Assembly (NCBI GenBank): GCA_937915545.1
Contig: CALGIJ010000003.1
Coordinates: 1 to 20,787, forward strand
Length of the DNA stretch: 20,787 nucleotides
From: an uncultured Desulfobacterales bacterium
Lineage (GTDB): Bacteria; Desulfobacterota; Desulfobulbia; Desulfobulbales; Desulfocapsaceae
Direction of reading: 5' to 3'
Positions 6,410 to 14,712 of this stretch are shown here, piece after piece (position 1 is the first letter of the stretch; each line of letters starts with the position of its first letter). The notes under the pieces are model-generated. The model was not told the DNA's origin, did not search any database, and saw nothing but the letters and a program-made list of their open reading frames with translations. Position numbers and translations under genes: made by a program.

Positions 6410-8854
6410 TTATTCCTCTTCTTCCTCAGTTTTTCCCTTTTCTACGCTGTCTATATCTACAACCTTTTCGTCCTTTTCAAGATTTATAAGTGTAACCCCA
6501 ATAGTGCTTCTTCCAATAACACGAATTTCATCAAGATCCGTTCTGATCATTTTTCCACTATCAGCGATGATTATAATTTGATCCTCATTATCTACCAGTT
6601 TCGCACCAACAACATCGCCATTTTTCTCTCCAATCTTGATTCCAATAAGACCTTTACCACCTCTTCTCTGGAGACGATATTCGTCTATTGAACTTCTCTT
6701 TCCAAAGCCTCTTTCTGTAACAATAAGAATAGATTTGGCAGAGTTTATGACAATTGCGCTTACGACATAGTCATCTTCGTTGAGAGATATTCCTTTAACG
6801 CCAGCTGCTGTTCTCCCCATTTCACGTATATCGTTCTCATCGAAGTGAATGCACATTCCTTTTCTGGTGACGAGCAGTATAGTGTCGTTTCCATTTAAAA
6901 GGTAAGCACCTATTATTTCGTCATTTTCATTAATTGTCAGCGCCTTTTTACCTCTATTAAGAGGTTTACTGAACTCCTGAAGGTTAGTCTTCTTGACCCT
7001 GCCAAACTTTGTCACCGTTAAAATGCTTTTTTTGTTATTCTCGTTTTCAAAACTTTTTATTGGCAGGATGGCAGCACATTTCTCATTGTCAGCTAAGGCG
7101 AGCAGATTTACTACAGCCCTGCCCCTCGCTGTACGTCCTGTAAGAGGTAGTTGGTAAACTTTTCTCCAAAAGACTTTTCCGTAGTTGGTAAAAAACAGGA
7201 AGGTATCTAGTGTAGATGCAACGAAAAGCTTTGACACGAAATCTTCGTCTATATTCTTTACAGCGGTAATTCCTTTACCACCTCTTTGTTGAGACCGGTA
7301 AAGATTTAAAGGATTTCTCTTTATGAAACCTGAATGTGTTATAGTCACAGCCATATCTTCTGGTGCGATAAGGTCTTCAGGAAGTATTTCGTCAGTGGCA
7401 TCAACGATTACAGTTCTTCTTTCGTCACCGTAGAGTTCACTGATTTGTTTGAATTCATCTTTGATAAGCTCAAAGACCTTTTTTTCGTCTTGTAAGATTT
7501 CTTTTAATCGAGAAATTTCCCTGATAACTTCCTCATAGTCCTGAAGAATTTTTTCTCTTTCAAGACCAGTGAGACGCTGCAAACGCATATCAAGAATGTT
7601 TTGAGACTGTACTTCTGATAGATCGAAGCGAACAATTAGCCTCTCCTTTGCCTCGTTGCCGTTATTTGAAGATTTGATTATTGCGACCACTTCATCCAGG
7701 TTCTGTACGGCAATACTCAGTCCGTAAAGAAGATGCGCTTTTTCTTCACATTTTTTAAGATCGAATGATGTTCTTCGATAAACTACAACCTTTCGATGAA
7801 TAATAAAATTTTCAAGGATTTGTTTTAAATTAAGTATTTCAGGCTTATTGTTTACAATCGCAAGAAATATAATGCCAAAAGATTTCTGAAGTTGAGTCAT
7901 TGAAAAAAGCTGATTTAGAACGACATCAGAATTTTCATCCTTCTTCAGTTCAATTACAACGCGCAATCCTTGGCGGTCGGATTCATCTCTAATTTCTGAA
8001 ATACTGTTGATTTTCTTGTCTTTTATCAGCTCTGCTACCTTTTCTACCAAGGAAGCTTTATTGACCTGATAAGGAATCTCTGTAATGACAATCGCTTCTC
8101 TTTTATCATCATGGAGTTTCTCTATGTGAGTTGTGGATCGGATAACTATAACTCCCTTTCCTGTCTCATATGCCTCTCTAATACCTGATCGCCCACATAT
8201 TATTCCTCCGGTTGGAAAATCAGGACCAGTTATCGATTCAATCAACTGGTGAACAGTTAAGTTCGGTTCATCAATCAGAGCAATGAGCGCTTGAAGCACT
8301 TCTCTCAGGTTGTGCGGTGGTATATTAGTAGCCATACCAACGGCGATTCCAGAGGAGCCATTTACCAGCAGATTGGGAATCTTGCTTGGCATAACTGCAG
8401 GCTCAAGCAAAGAGTTATCGTAGTTCGGTAACCAATCTACGGTCTCCTTATCAAGGTCTTCTACTATTTCTCTATCAATTCTGGTCATCCTCGCTTCGGT
8501 ATAGCGCATCGCTGCGGGCGAGTCTCCGTCTAGCGAGCCAAAGTTACCCTGACCATCTACAAGAGGGTATCTCATTGAAAAAGGTTGAGCCATTCTTACA
8601 ATAGTGTCGTAAGCAGCTAAATCACCGTGTGGATGATATTTACCAATAATATCACCAACGATTCTCGCCGATTTGACATATGGCCTGTTATGAAAAACAC
8701 CGAGTTCTCTCATAGCAAAAAGAGCTCGACGGTGAACAGGCTTAAGACCATCACGTACATCTGGAAGTGCCCTACCGACAATAACGCTCATTGCGTACTC
8801 GAGGTAGGATTTTCGTAATTCCTTCTCTATTGATACAGTTGCTTGTTTTTCCAT
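6410..8854 (-). CDS. gyrA: DNA gyrase subunit A
   Basis: GyrA forms the A2B2 gyrase that introduces negative supercoils by cutting and resealing DNA. The 814-residue protein has the winged-helix/tower region with catalytic Tyr118 (AAMRYTEARM; Tyr122 in E. coli) and a C-terminal wrapping propeller. The GyrA box appears as QQRGGKG at 522-528, and a second QRRGGKG motif lies at 729-735. The C-terminus is an acidic tail (KGKTEEEEEE), a feature known to modulate wrapping. The quinolone-determining segment reads HPHGDLAAYD: Leu79 occupies the position of E. coli Ser83, while Asp83 (E. coli Asp87) is kept. It follows gyrB by 22 bp. The start has little Shine-Dalgarno signal, so translation may be coupled or leaderless-like. 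Confidence 0.98.
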   Translation of the reverse strand: MEKQATVSIEKELRKSYLEYAMSVIVGRALPDVRDGLKPVHRRALFAMRELGVFHNRPYVKSARIVGDIIGKYHPHGDLAAYDTIVRMAQPFSMRYPLVDGQGNFGSLDGDSPAAMRYTEARMTRIDREIVEDLDKETVDWLPNYDNSLLEPAVMPSKIPNLLVNGSSGIAVGMATNIPPHNLREVLQALIALIDEPNLTVHQLIESITGPDFPTGGIICGRSGIREAYETGKGVIVIRSTTHIEKLHDDKREAIVITEIPYQVNKASLVEKVAELIKDKKINSISEIRDESDRQGLRVVIELKKDENSDVVLNQLFSMTQLQKSFGIIFLAIVNNKPEILNLKQILENFIIHRKVVVYRRTSFDLKKCEEKAHLLYGLSIAVQNLDEVVAIIKSSNNGNEAKERLIVRFDLSEVQSQNILDMRLQRLTGLEREKILQDYEEVIREISRLKEILQDEKKVFELIKDEFKQISELYGDERRTVIVDATDEILPEDLIAPEDMAVTITHSGFIKRNPLNLYRSQQRGGKGITAVKNIDEDFVSKLFVASTLDTFLFFTNYGKVFWRKVYQLPLTGRTARGRAVVNLLALADNEKCAAILPIKSFENENNKKSILTVTKFGRVKKTNLQEFSKPLNRGKKALTINENDEIIGAYLLNGNDTILLVTRKGMCIHFDENDIREMGRTAAGVKGISLNEDDYVVSAIVINSAKSILIVTERGFGKRSSIDEYRLQRRGGKGLIGIKIGEKNGDVVGAKLVDNEDQIIIIADSGKMIRTDLDEIRVIGRSTIGVTLINLEKDEKVVDIDSVEKGKTEEEEE

Positions 8855-8876
8855 TATATAAATTCTTTATAAATAA

Positions 8877-11291
8877 TTAAACGTCGAGATCTTCAATTTC
8901 CAAAGCATGATTATGTATGAACTCTCTTCGAGGTTCTACTTTGTCTCCCATCAGTGTGCTGAAAATTTCGTCCGCCTGTTCGGCATCATCGATGGAAACC
9001 TGAAGAAGGTTTCGATTGTTTGGGTTCATTGTCGTATCCCAAAGCTGCTCGGGATTCATTTCGCCCAGACCTTTATATCGTTGTATATGAGAACCTTTAA
9101 AAGATTCTTCTTTAACTTTTTTTATTAAATCAATCCAAGATTCTATTTTTTCGGCTCTTCTTCCCGCAGATTTACCTATAAAATTGAGGATATAATGAGA
9201 AGTGAGTTTTTCTTTCACTTTGGCAAATATTTGCATTGCTGAGCGGAACTCAGCAATAAGGGGAATATTTGGGCCGATTGTTGCCATGGCATGAACGCGA
9301 TTTTTTAAGGAAACATCGAATTCATAACAATCCGCTCTCCACTTGCAACATCGTATATTACCCAGCCTCAACTCTCCACTTTGAATTCCTTCTTTGATGT
9401 CTTGTACAAAGACCTCTTCTCTAAATTGATCAGCACTTCTTACATTTTTAGTGAAAAGATAATAAAGCAAATCATCAGTTAGGTTGAGTCTGTTAAGAAA
9501 ATCCAGATATTTTCTTAAGAGAGAAAGTTCTTCAAGAAAGTTTACTAGATCCGCTCCTTGAACAATTGTTGAGTTATCCCCAAGAACCTCCACCGTCAAA
9601 CTGTCACTTGCTTGACGATAAAGAAACTTATTTAACTCATTTTCTTCCTTGAAGTAGTGTTCGTTCTTTCCCTTGGCCAGTCTATATAAAGGAGGTTGTC
9701 CAATATATACAAAACCCTGTTCAACTAAAGGGGTCATTTGCCTAAAGAAAAAAGTTAATAATAAAGTCCTTATATGCGCACCATCAACATCAGCATCCGT
9801 CATAATAATTACTTTATGGTAGCGAAGATTATTAATATCAAAGTCTTCGTTACCGATTCCACACCCAAGAGCACTAATGAGATGCTTTATTTCTTCACTG
9901 GAGAGTACTCTATCAAAACGTGCTTTTTCAACGTTGAGTATTTTTCCTCTTAAAGGAAGAATAGCCTGGTTGAGCCTATCTCTACCCTGTTTTGCAGATC
10001 CACCTGCTGAGTCACCCTCAACAATGAATAATTCTCGCTTTTCTGGATTTTTTTCCTGGCATTCTGCTAATTTTCCTGCCATTAAAATGCTTGTCGATCC
10101 CTTTTTTCTTGAAAGATCACGTGCACGCTTTGCTGCTTCTCTTGCTCTCGCAGCTTCAACAACTTTTGCTAAGATCTTCTTTGCTATAAGGGGATTTTGC
10201 TCAAAAAATAAATTGAGTTTTTCTGAGCAAACAGACTCGACTATCGACTTAACCTCACTATTACCTAGTTTTGTCTTTGTCTGTCCTTCAAACTGAGGGT
10301 TAGGTACTTTTACTGAAATTACGCATGTTAACCCCTCTTTAACATCGTCCCCCCCCATTTTTTCTCGCATATTTTTGGGGACAAAGTCATCGTTAGCATA
10401 CCTATTAATACACTTTGTGAGTGAAGATCTGAACCCAGCAACGTGACTTCCTCCTTCTTTTGTATTAATATTATTAACAAAAGAAAAGAGCCTCTCAGAG
10501 TATCCATCATTATGCTGTAATGCAACTTCAACTTCTACATTATCCTTAATTCCACTTATATAAATAGGATTCTCGAAGATTACCGTCCTATTCCTATTGA
10601 GGTACTCAACATAAGATATCAGACCGCCGCTTGCATGAAACTTATCTTCTTCCCCAGTTCTTTCATCTTTAAGATAGATACGAACATCCTTGTTTAAATA
10701 ACTTAGTTCCCTCAGCCGATTTTTTACAATTTCATAATTATACGATGTGTTTTCCTGAAATATTTCATAATCAGGTTGAAAACAAATCTTTGTTCCTGTT
10801 TTGTCTGATACACCAATAATTTCAATATCGCTTACAGCATTTCCTTTCGCGTATCTCTGTCTGTATACTTTGCCATTTCGACGAATTTCAGCTGTCAACT
10901 CTGTAGAAAGAGCATTAACAACAGAGACGCCTACACCGTGAAGGCCGCCAGAAACTTTGTAACTTTGATGGTCAAACTTTCCACCTGCGTGAAGAGTAGT
11001 CATGACAAGTTCAAGCGCTGTCATGTTTTCCGTTGGATGCTTATCAACGGGAATACCCCTTCCATTGTCTTCAACTGATACATAATTATTTTCGTGCAAT
11101 GTAACCCTGATCAGGTTGCAAAATCCTGCCAAGGCTTCATCTATGCTGTTGTCTACTATCTCCCATATGAGATGATGTTGACCTTCTTCTGATGTGTTAC
11201 CTATATACATAGAAGGCCTCTTCCTTACTGCCTCGAGACCATCAAGAACCTGAATCTGCTCTGCACCGTAAGCTTTGGTATTATCAGTCAC
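8877..11291 (-). CDS. gyrB: DNA gyrase subunit B
   Basis: GyrB supplies the ATPase that powers supercoiling. The GHKL ATP-binding domain shows catalytic Glu44 and Asn48 (WEIVDNSIDE), NGRGIP near 76-81 and the GGLHGVG loop at 115-121. The TOPRIM domain has EGDSAGG at 425-431 and DADVDG at 499-504; the quinolone-contact segment LPLRGKILNVEKAR looks ordinary. At 804 residues it has the length of E. coli GyrB, including the large insertion after TOPRIM typical of Gram-negative gyrases. The start codon is GTG (11289-11291). It lies 22 bp after dnaN and 22 bp before gyrA, so the three genes form one operon; recF, which often lies between dnaN and gyrB, is absent. Confidence 0.98.
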   Translation of the reverse strand: MTDNTKAYGAEQIQVLDGLEAVRKRPSMYIGNTSEEGQHHLIWEIVDNSIDEALAGFCNLIRVTLHENNYVSVEDNGRGIPVDKHPTENMTALELVMTTLHAGGKFDHQSYKVSGGLHGVGVSVVNALSTELTAEIRRNGKVYRQRYAKGNAVSDIEIIGVSDKTGTKICFQPDYEIFQENTSYNYEIVKNRLRELSYLNKDVRIYLKDERTGEEDKFHASGGLISYVEYLNRNRTVIFENPIYISGIKDNVEVEVALQHNDGYSERLFSFVNNINTKEGGSHVAGFRSSLTKCINRYANDDFVPKNMREKMGGDDVKEGLTCVISVKVPNPQFEGQTKTKLGNSEVKSIVESVCSEKLNLFFEQNPLIAKKILAKVVEAARAREAAKRARDLSRKKGSTSILMAGKLAECQEKNPEKRELFIVEGDSAGGSAKQGRDRLNQAILPLRGKILNVEKARFDRVLSSEEIKHLISALGCGIGNEDFDINNLRYHKVIIMTDADVDGAHIRTLLLTFFFRQMTPLVEQGFVYIGQPPLYRLAKGKNEHYFKEENELNKFLYRQASDSLTVEVLGDNSTIVQGADLVNFLEELSLLRKYLDFLNRLNLTDDLLYYLFTKNVRSADQFREEVFVQDIKEGIQSGELRLGNIRCCKWRADCYEFDVSLKNRVHAMATIGPNIPLIAEFRSAMQIFAKVKEKLTSHYILNFIGKSAGRRAEKIESWIDLIKKVKEESFKGSHIQRYKGLGEMNPEQLWDTTMNPNNRNLLQVSIDDAEQADEIFSTLMGDKVEPRREFIHNHALEIEDLDV

Positions 11292-11313
11292 TTCGCTATT
11301 CCAAGTAAAAGAA

Positions 11314-12444
11314 TTATAATTGCATCGGCATAATTATACTAAGAAATCCGATGTCATCGTTTGACTTCATAAGGCAAGGACTGTTATTGGAGTTTATAAA
11401 AACATCTACAAACTCCCCTTCCATTACCTGAAGGGTTTCAATAAAGTATCGACAATTGAAACCCAACATTAATGTCTCTCCATCATACTCTATATCAATT
11501 TCATCTTTTGCATTTCCAAGTTCAGAGTTTTGCGAAGAAAGAACCATAGACTTTCCGCTGATGGAAAGTTGAATTGTATGAAAAATATCCTCAGTAAAAA
11601 TACTGATTCTTTTTAGCGAGTTAAGAAAAGGAATTCTCTTTACCCGAAAATTATTGCTTTGTTCAACGGCTTCGATAATTGCCCTATAATTCGGAAATTC
11701 TCCGGATTTGAGACGAATGATCAAAACGGCATTTTCGTCTTTGACTACGAGTTGCTTTTCTTGAAATGAAAAATCTATTGTATCCCTCTGTTCACAAAAT
11801 TTTTTCCATTCAACGAGCCCTTTTTTAGGTATCAGGGTAACATCGCTAAGTCGAAGATTGCTTAGATCAATAGAAACTTCATTCTTAATAATAGTCAGTC
11901 TATGACCATCCGATGTGACCATTTTTAAAAAATCTTTGCCGCCTTCATTTTCCTTTTCGAAGAGAGCAGAGGTAAGAGAGTATACATTTTCTTGATCATT
12001 AGCGATCGAGAAAACACATTTCTCTATAAGCTCAAGAAAGAAATTCGATTCAAGTGTTATAAAGCCATCTGGAGAATACTCAGGAAATTCTGGAAACTCA
12101 TCAAAAGGCATTCCAGCGAGATTATACGTGCTAAGTCCTGAGCGTATATTTACCCAGAAATTGTCCTTTTCTTCGAAAAACAGTGTTTCTGACCCGGATT
12201 CTCGTAAAATCTCGCAGAGTTTTTTTGACGGCAGAGTTAACTTGCCCTCTTCTTCTACTTGGCACGAAACAAAAATACGAGAAGCAACTTCGAGATCAGT
12301 TCCAGTTATGACGATGCCATCATGTACGCTCTCGACGAGTAAATTAGATATTATTGAAAGTGTTCCTTTTTTGTTGCTTATGTTTTGCAGACTGTTCACA
12401 GCTTCATGAAAATCTTTCTGCTTTATGGTGAAACGTAAAGACAT
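11314..12444 (-). CDS. dnaN: DNA polymerase III beta subunit (sliding clamp)
   Basis: The 376-residue protein is the ring-shaped processivity clamp of the replicative polymerase. The N-terminal start (LRFTIKQKDFHEAVNSLQNI) and the sequence TSDGHRLTI near residue 185 are typical, and the C-terminus ends in the conserved MPMQL. Three repeated clamp domains of about 120 residues fit the length. ATG (12442-12444) is preceded by GGAG at 8 bases. It is the first gene of dnaN-gyrB-gyrA. dnaA, its usual upstream partner, is not present; instead an AT-rich spacer of about 400 bp lies upstream. Confidence 0.97.
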   Translation of the reverse strand: MSLRFTIKQKDFHEAVNSLQNISNKKGTLSIISNLLVESVHDGIVITGTDLEVASRIFVSCQVEEEGKLTLPSKKLCEILRESGSETLFFEEKDNFWVNIRSGLSTYNLAGMPFDEFPEFPEYSPDGFITLESNFFLELIEKCVFSIANDQENVYSLTSALFEKENEGGKDFLKMVTSDGHRLTIIKNEVSIDLSNLRLSDVTLIPKKGLVEWKKFCEQRDTIDFSFQEKQLVVKDENAVLIIRLKSGEFPNYRAIIEAVEQSNNFRVKRIPFLNSLKRISIFTEDIFHTIQLSISGKSMVLSSQNSELGNAKDEIDIEYDGETLMLGFNCRYFIETLQVMEGEFVDVFINSNNSPCLMKSNDDIGFLSIIMPMQL

Positions 12445-12841
12445 AAATTATACTCCATATTATTTGTTATTCTTATGAAGTGAATAATGTGTATAAAAAC
12501 CATAACCGTTTGAAATCTTACGATTATTTAATTAACAGAAGCAGTTTAAAGAGACGCCCGCATTGTTTACCATGTCTTGCTAACAAATTATCAACAGAGA
12601 TAAAAAAATATGTGAACAGAAAGTAAACATATTGCGGATTTTGGATGGAAAGTTGGATAAAAAGCGAACCAGCAGATTGTACTTCAAAGAGAAAAAAATA
12701 CAACTATAATATCAAAAATTTTACGTATTTTAAAGGGGATAAAGGTCAGAGGAGGGTTGTACGACGGCTCGAGTTGATCCATCGCAAACGTTGTAATAGA
12801 ATGATTTTTATCCAGACGAGGAAAAAAAATTTTATGACGGA
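12445..12841. other. AT-rich spacer, candidate replication origin (oriC)
   Basis: This 397-bp gene-free stretch lies upstream of dnaN. One site, TGTGTATAA (12488-12496), is an exact reverse-strand match to the DnaA-box consensus TTWTNCACA. TTATCAACA (12588-12596) and TTATCCAGA (12808-12816) each differ by one base, and further two-mismatch sites lie at about 12611 and 12650. A very AT-rich block at about 12690-12735 could be the unwinding element. The long leftward genes (dnaN, gyrB, gyrA) and rightward genes (HD-GYP to cmk) diverge here, as expected for leading-strand genes around an origin. The spacer must also contain the dnaN promoter. Box quality is modest, so the call is an inference. 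Confidence 0.5.
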
Positions 12842-13105
12842 TCACCCCTTCTTGATGGACACAAGCGTGCGGCCGTCTTTTACGTGATTTGTAGAGGAAA
12901 GGATATGACCGCTCCTAAGACACCACTCTTCGATCAAAGTGAGTTGAGAGGAGGAAATTCCTGCTATAGCCACTACCTGACCAGAAGCCATGCGGGAAAG
13001 GAAACTCTTGATGCGCAGCAAAGGGAGTGGACACTCTTGGCCATCGACATCGAGCGAAAATTCGACTTTTGAGGAATTAAGTATTCCTTTGTCTTCAGCT
13101 TTCAT
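12842..13105 (-). CDS. TusA/SirA-family sulfurtransferase-like protein
   Basis: This 87-residue protein has the family signature: a strand, then the conserved CPLPLLRIK beginning at Cys25, followed by the short helix and a terminal strand ending LVSIKKG. In TusA the cysteine carries persulfide for tRNA thiolation or for respiratory sulfur transfer; many bacterial relatives (YedF-type) have no proven role. No partner genes (tusBCD/E, dsr, selenium genes) are nearby. The N-terminus is about 20 residues longer than the minimal domain. No clear ribosome-binding site precedes ATG at 13103-13105, so the start is less certain than the gene. It is transcribed toward the candidate origin spacer. Confidence 0.8.
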   Translation of the reverse strand: MKAEDKGILNSSKVEFSLDVDGQECPLPLLRIKSFLSRMASGQVVAIAGISSSQLTLIEEWCLRSGHILSSTNHVKDGRTLVSIKKG

Positions 13106-13262
13106 GTAAGTTTAAGAATTAGTCTCTATGTATAAGCTTTTTAAGGGTATTGTGCTACATCAATATTCTGTTTTCTTCTTAAGGCCTTCATCGATTGCAT
13201 GAGCAGGAGTGTTTTGCGGATAGAGAATTTCGCGTAAGAAAATCGATACTGGAGTATCCCCC

Positions 13263-14378
13263 TTGAAAAGAGATAGAACAAAAATACTCATTGCTGACGA
13301 TGATGCCATGGTCAGAACGACTGTTTCGAAAATTCTCGAAATGTTTGGCCATGACGTTACGAGTGTCTCTGACGGAGTGGGAGTTTTGGAAGAAGTCGAT
13401 GATAGCTATGACGTCATAATCCTCGATATCAATATGCCCGATATGGATGGTTTTGAAACGATGGACAGACTCAATTCATTCGACTTCGATATTCCTGTCT
13501 TATTTCTTACCGGCGCTGGTTCGATGGATTATGCAGTGAAGGCTATAAACCTCGGCGCTTACGATTTTCTGACAAAACCGATAGAAGACCTGGATATTTT
13601 TAATGTAAAAATTCGCCGAGCCATAGAGAAAAGAGATTTCATCCTCAGGGAAAGAGAGTACAAGGAAGCTCTGGAGGATGATATACAAAGCAAGGCAAAA
13701 TTGCTTGAGGAACAGAATAAGCTTCTTAAAACCTATAGCAACAGCCTTGAAAATGCAACTGTTCAGTTGATGAGCAGCCTGCAAAATGCCATGGAGGAAA
13801 AAGATTATTATACAGCTGGGCATACAATAAGAGTGACAGAGTATGCCTTGATGCTGGGCATGGCTATGGCTCTAGAAGAAAACGATATAGTCGTATTGAG
13901 AAGAGCAGCGCAGTTCCATGACATTGGGAAACTTGTCATAGATCTTTCGTGCATTCAGAAACCAGGGAAGCTCACAGAGGAAGAGTGGATACTTATAAAG
14001 AAACACCCCAGTGTAGGTGCAAATATTATTCAACCTCTCGGTTTTATGGATAAAGAGCAATTCATTATCCGACATCATCACGAAAGAATGGATGGAAAGG
14101 GTTATCCAGATGGACTGACTGGAGATCAAATTGATATCCTTACAAAGATCATCATTGTTGTCGATAGTTACGATGCAATGACTTCAAGAAGAAATTATAG
14201 AACAAATATGAGTATGGAACAGGCAATAGAGGAACTTCATAGATGTTCGGGTACGCAATTCGATAGAGACGTAGTGGAATATTTCGCTAAAAGTATAGCA
14301 GCTTTCACTCCCAAAAACTTTACCTTCTCAGAGAAATATCTAAACAATGCTTTTTCAAATAATAAATTTAGTATTTAG
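13263..14378 (+). CDS. Response regulator with HD-GYP domain, probable c-di-GMP phosphodiesterase
   Basis: The 371-residue protein joins a receiver to an HD-GYP output. The receiver (residues 5-122) has the acidic pocket at 12-13, phosphoacceptor Asp55 (VIILDINMPDMDG), Thr83 and Lys105 (LTKP). A coiled-coil linker spans about 125-178. The HD-GYP domain (about 180-350) has HDIGK at 219-223 and the HHERMDGKGYP signature at 272-282, the full metal and c-di-GMP motif set. Such proteins hydrolyse cyclic di-GMP when phosphorylated. The start is TTG (13263), supported by GGAG eight bases upstream and by the need for the acidic pocket; the next in-frame ATG would destroy it. gatC follows after 11 bp. 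No cognate kinase is in the window. Confidence 0.93.
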   Translation: MKRDRTKILIADDDAMVRTTVSKILEMFGHDVTSVSDGVGVLEEVDDSYDVIILDINMPDMDGFETMDRLNSFDFDIPVLFLTGAGSMDYAVKAINLGAYDFLTKPIEDLDIFNVKIRRAIEKRDFILREREYKEALEDDIQSKAKLLEEQNKLLKTYSNSLENATVQLMSSLQNAMEEKDYYTAGHTIRVTEYALMLGMAMALEENDIVVLRRAAQFHDIGKLVIDLSCIQKPGKLTEEEWILIKKHPSVGANIIQPLGFMDKEQFIIRHHHERMDGKGYPDGLTGDQIDILTKIIIVVDSYDAMTSRRNYRTNMSMEQAIEELHRCSGTQFDRDVVEYFAKSIAAFTPKNFTFSEKYLNNAFSNNKFSI

Positions 14379-14389
14379 AGGTTAATGAA

Positions 14390-14674
14390 ATGCCATTCTC
14401 ACGTGATCAACTTGATAATGTGGCTCGACTGGCGAGGCTTGATATCAATGAAGAAGAACGGAATTTTCTTCCAAAGCAAATCGAAGACATTCTTTCGTAT
14501 ATAGAAAAGCTTGGCGAGGTAAACACCGACGGAGTAAAGCCCACAAGCCATGTCATGCTAATAAAGAATGCTTTCAGGGAAGATGAGATAAAGCCTTCTC
14601 TGGAGAGAAAGGAAATATTTATGAACGCTCCTGAGCATAATGGAGAACTCTTCAAAGTTCCAAAAGTATTGTAA
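14390..14674 (+). CDS. gatC: Asp/Glu-tRNA amidotransferase subunit C
   Basis: GatC is the small subunit that wraps around GatA and stabilises the GatCAB complex, which converts Glu-tRNA(Gln) or Asp-tRNA(Asn) to the amidated forms. The 94-residue length is normal, and the family pattern is present: VARLARLDINEEE near the N-terminus, the helix IEDILSYIEKL, and the motif VKPTSHV in the middle. ATG at 14390 follows an AGAGG element. It starts 11 bp after the HD-GYP regulator and ends 38 bp before gatA, in the same direction. Confidence 0.95.
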   Translation: MPFSRDQLDNVARLARLDINEEERNFLPKQIEDILSYIEKLGEVNTDGVKPTSHVMLIKNAFREDEIKPSLERKEIFMNAPEHNGELFKVPKVL

Positions 14675-14712
14675 ACCTTCCAATAGGGAAGATTAAACGT
14701 TTCGAGGATAAA

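Noticed and set aside
12447..12452. TATAAT on the minus strand as the dnaN -10 box
   Set aside because: It lies two bases from the dnaN ATG, so transcription would begin inside the gene; the overlapping region instead supplies the GGAG-to-ATG spacing.
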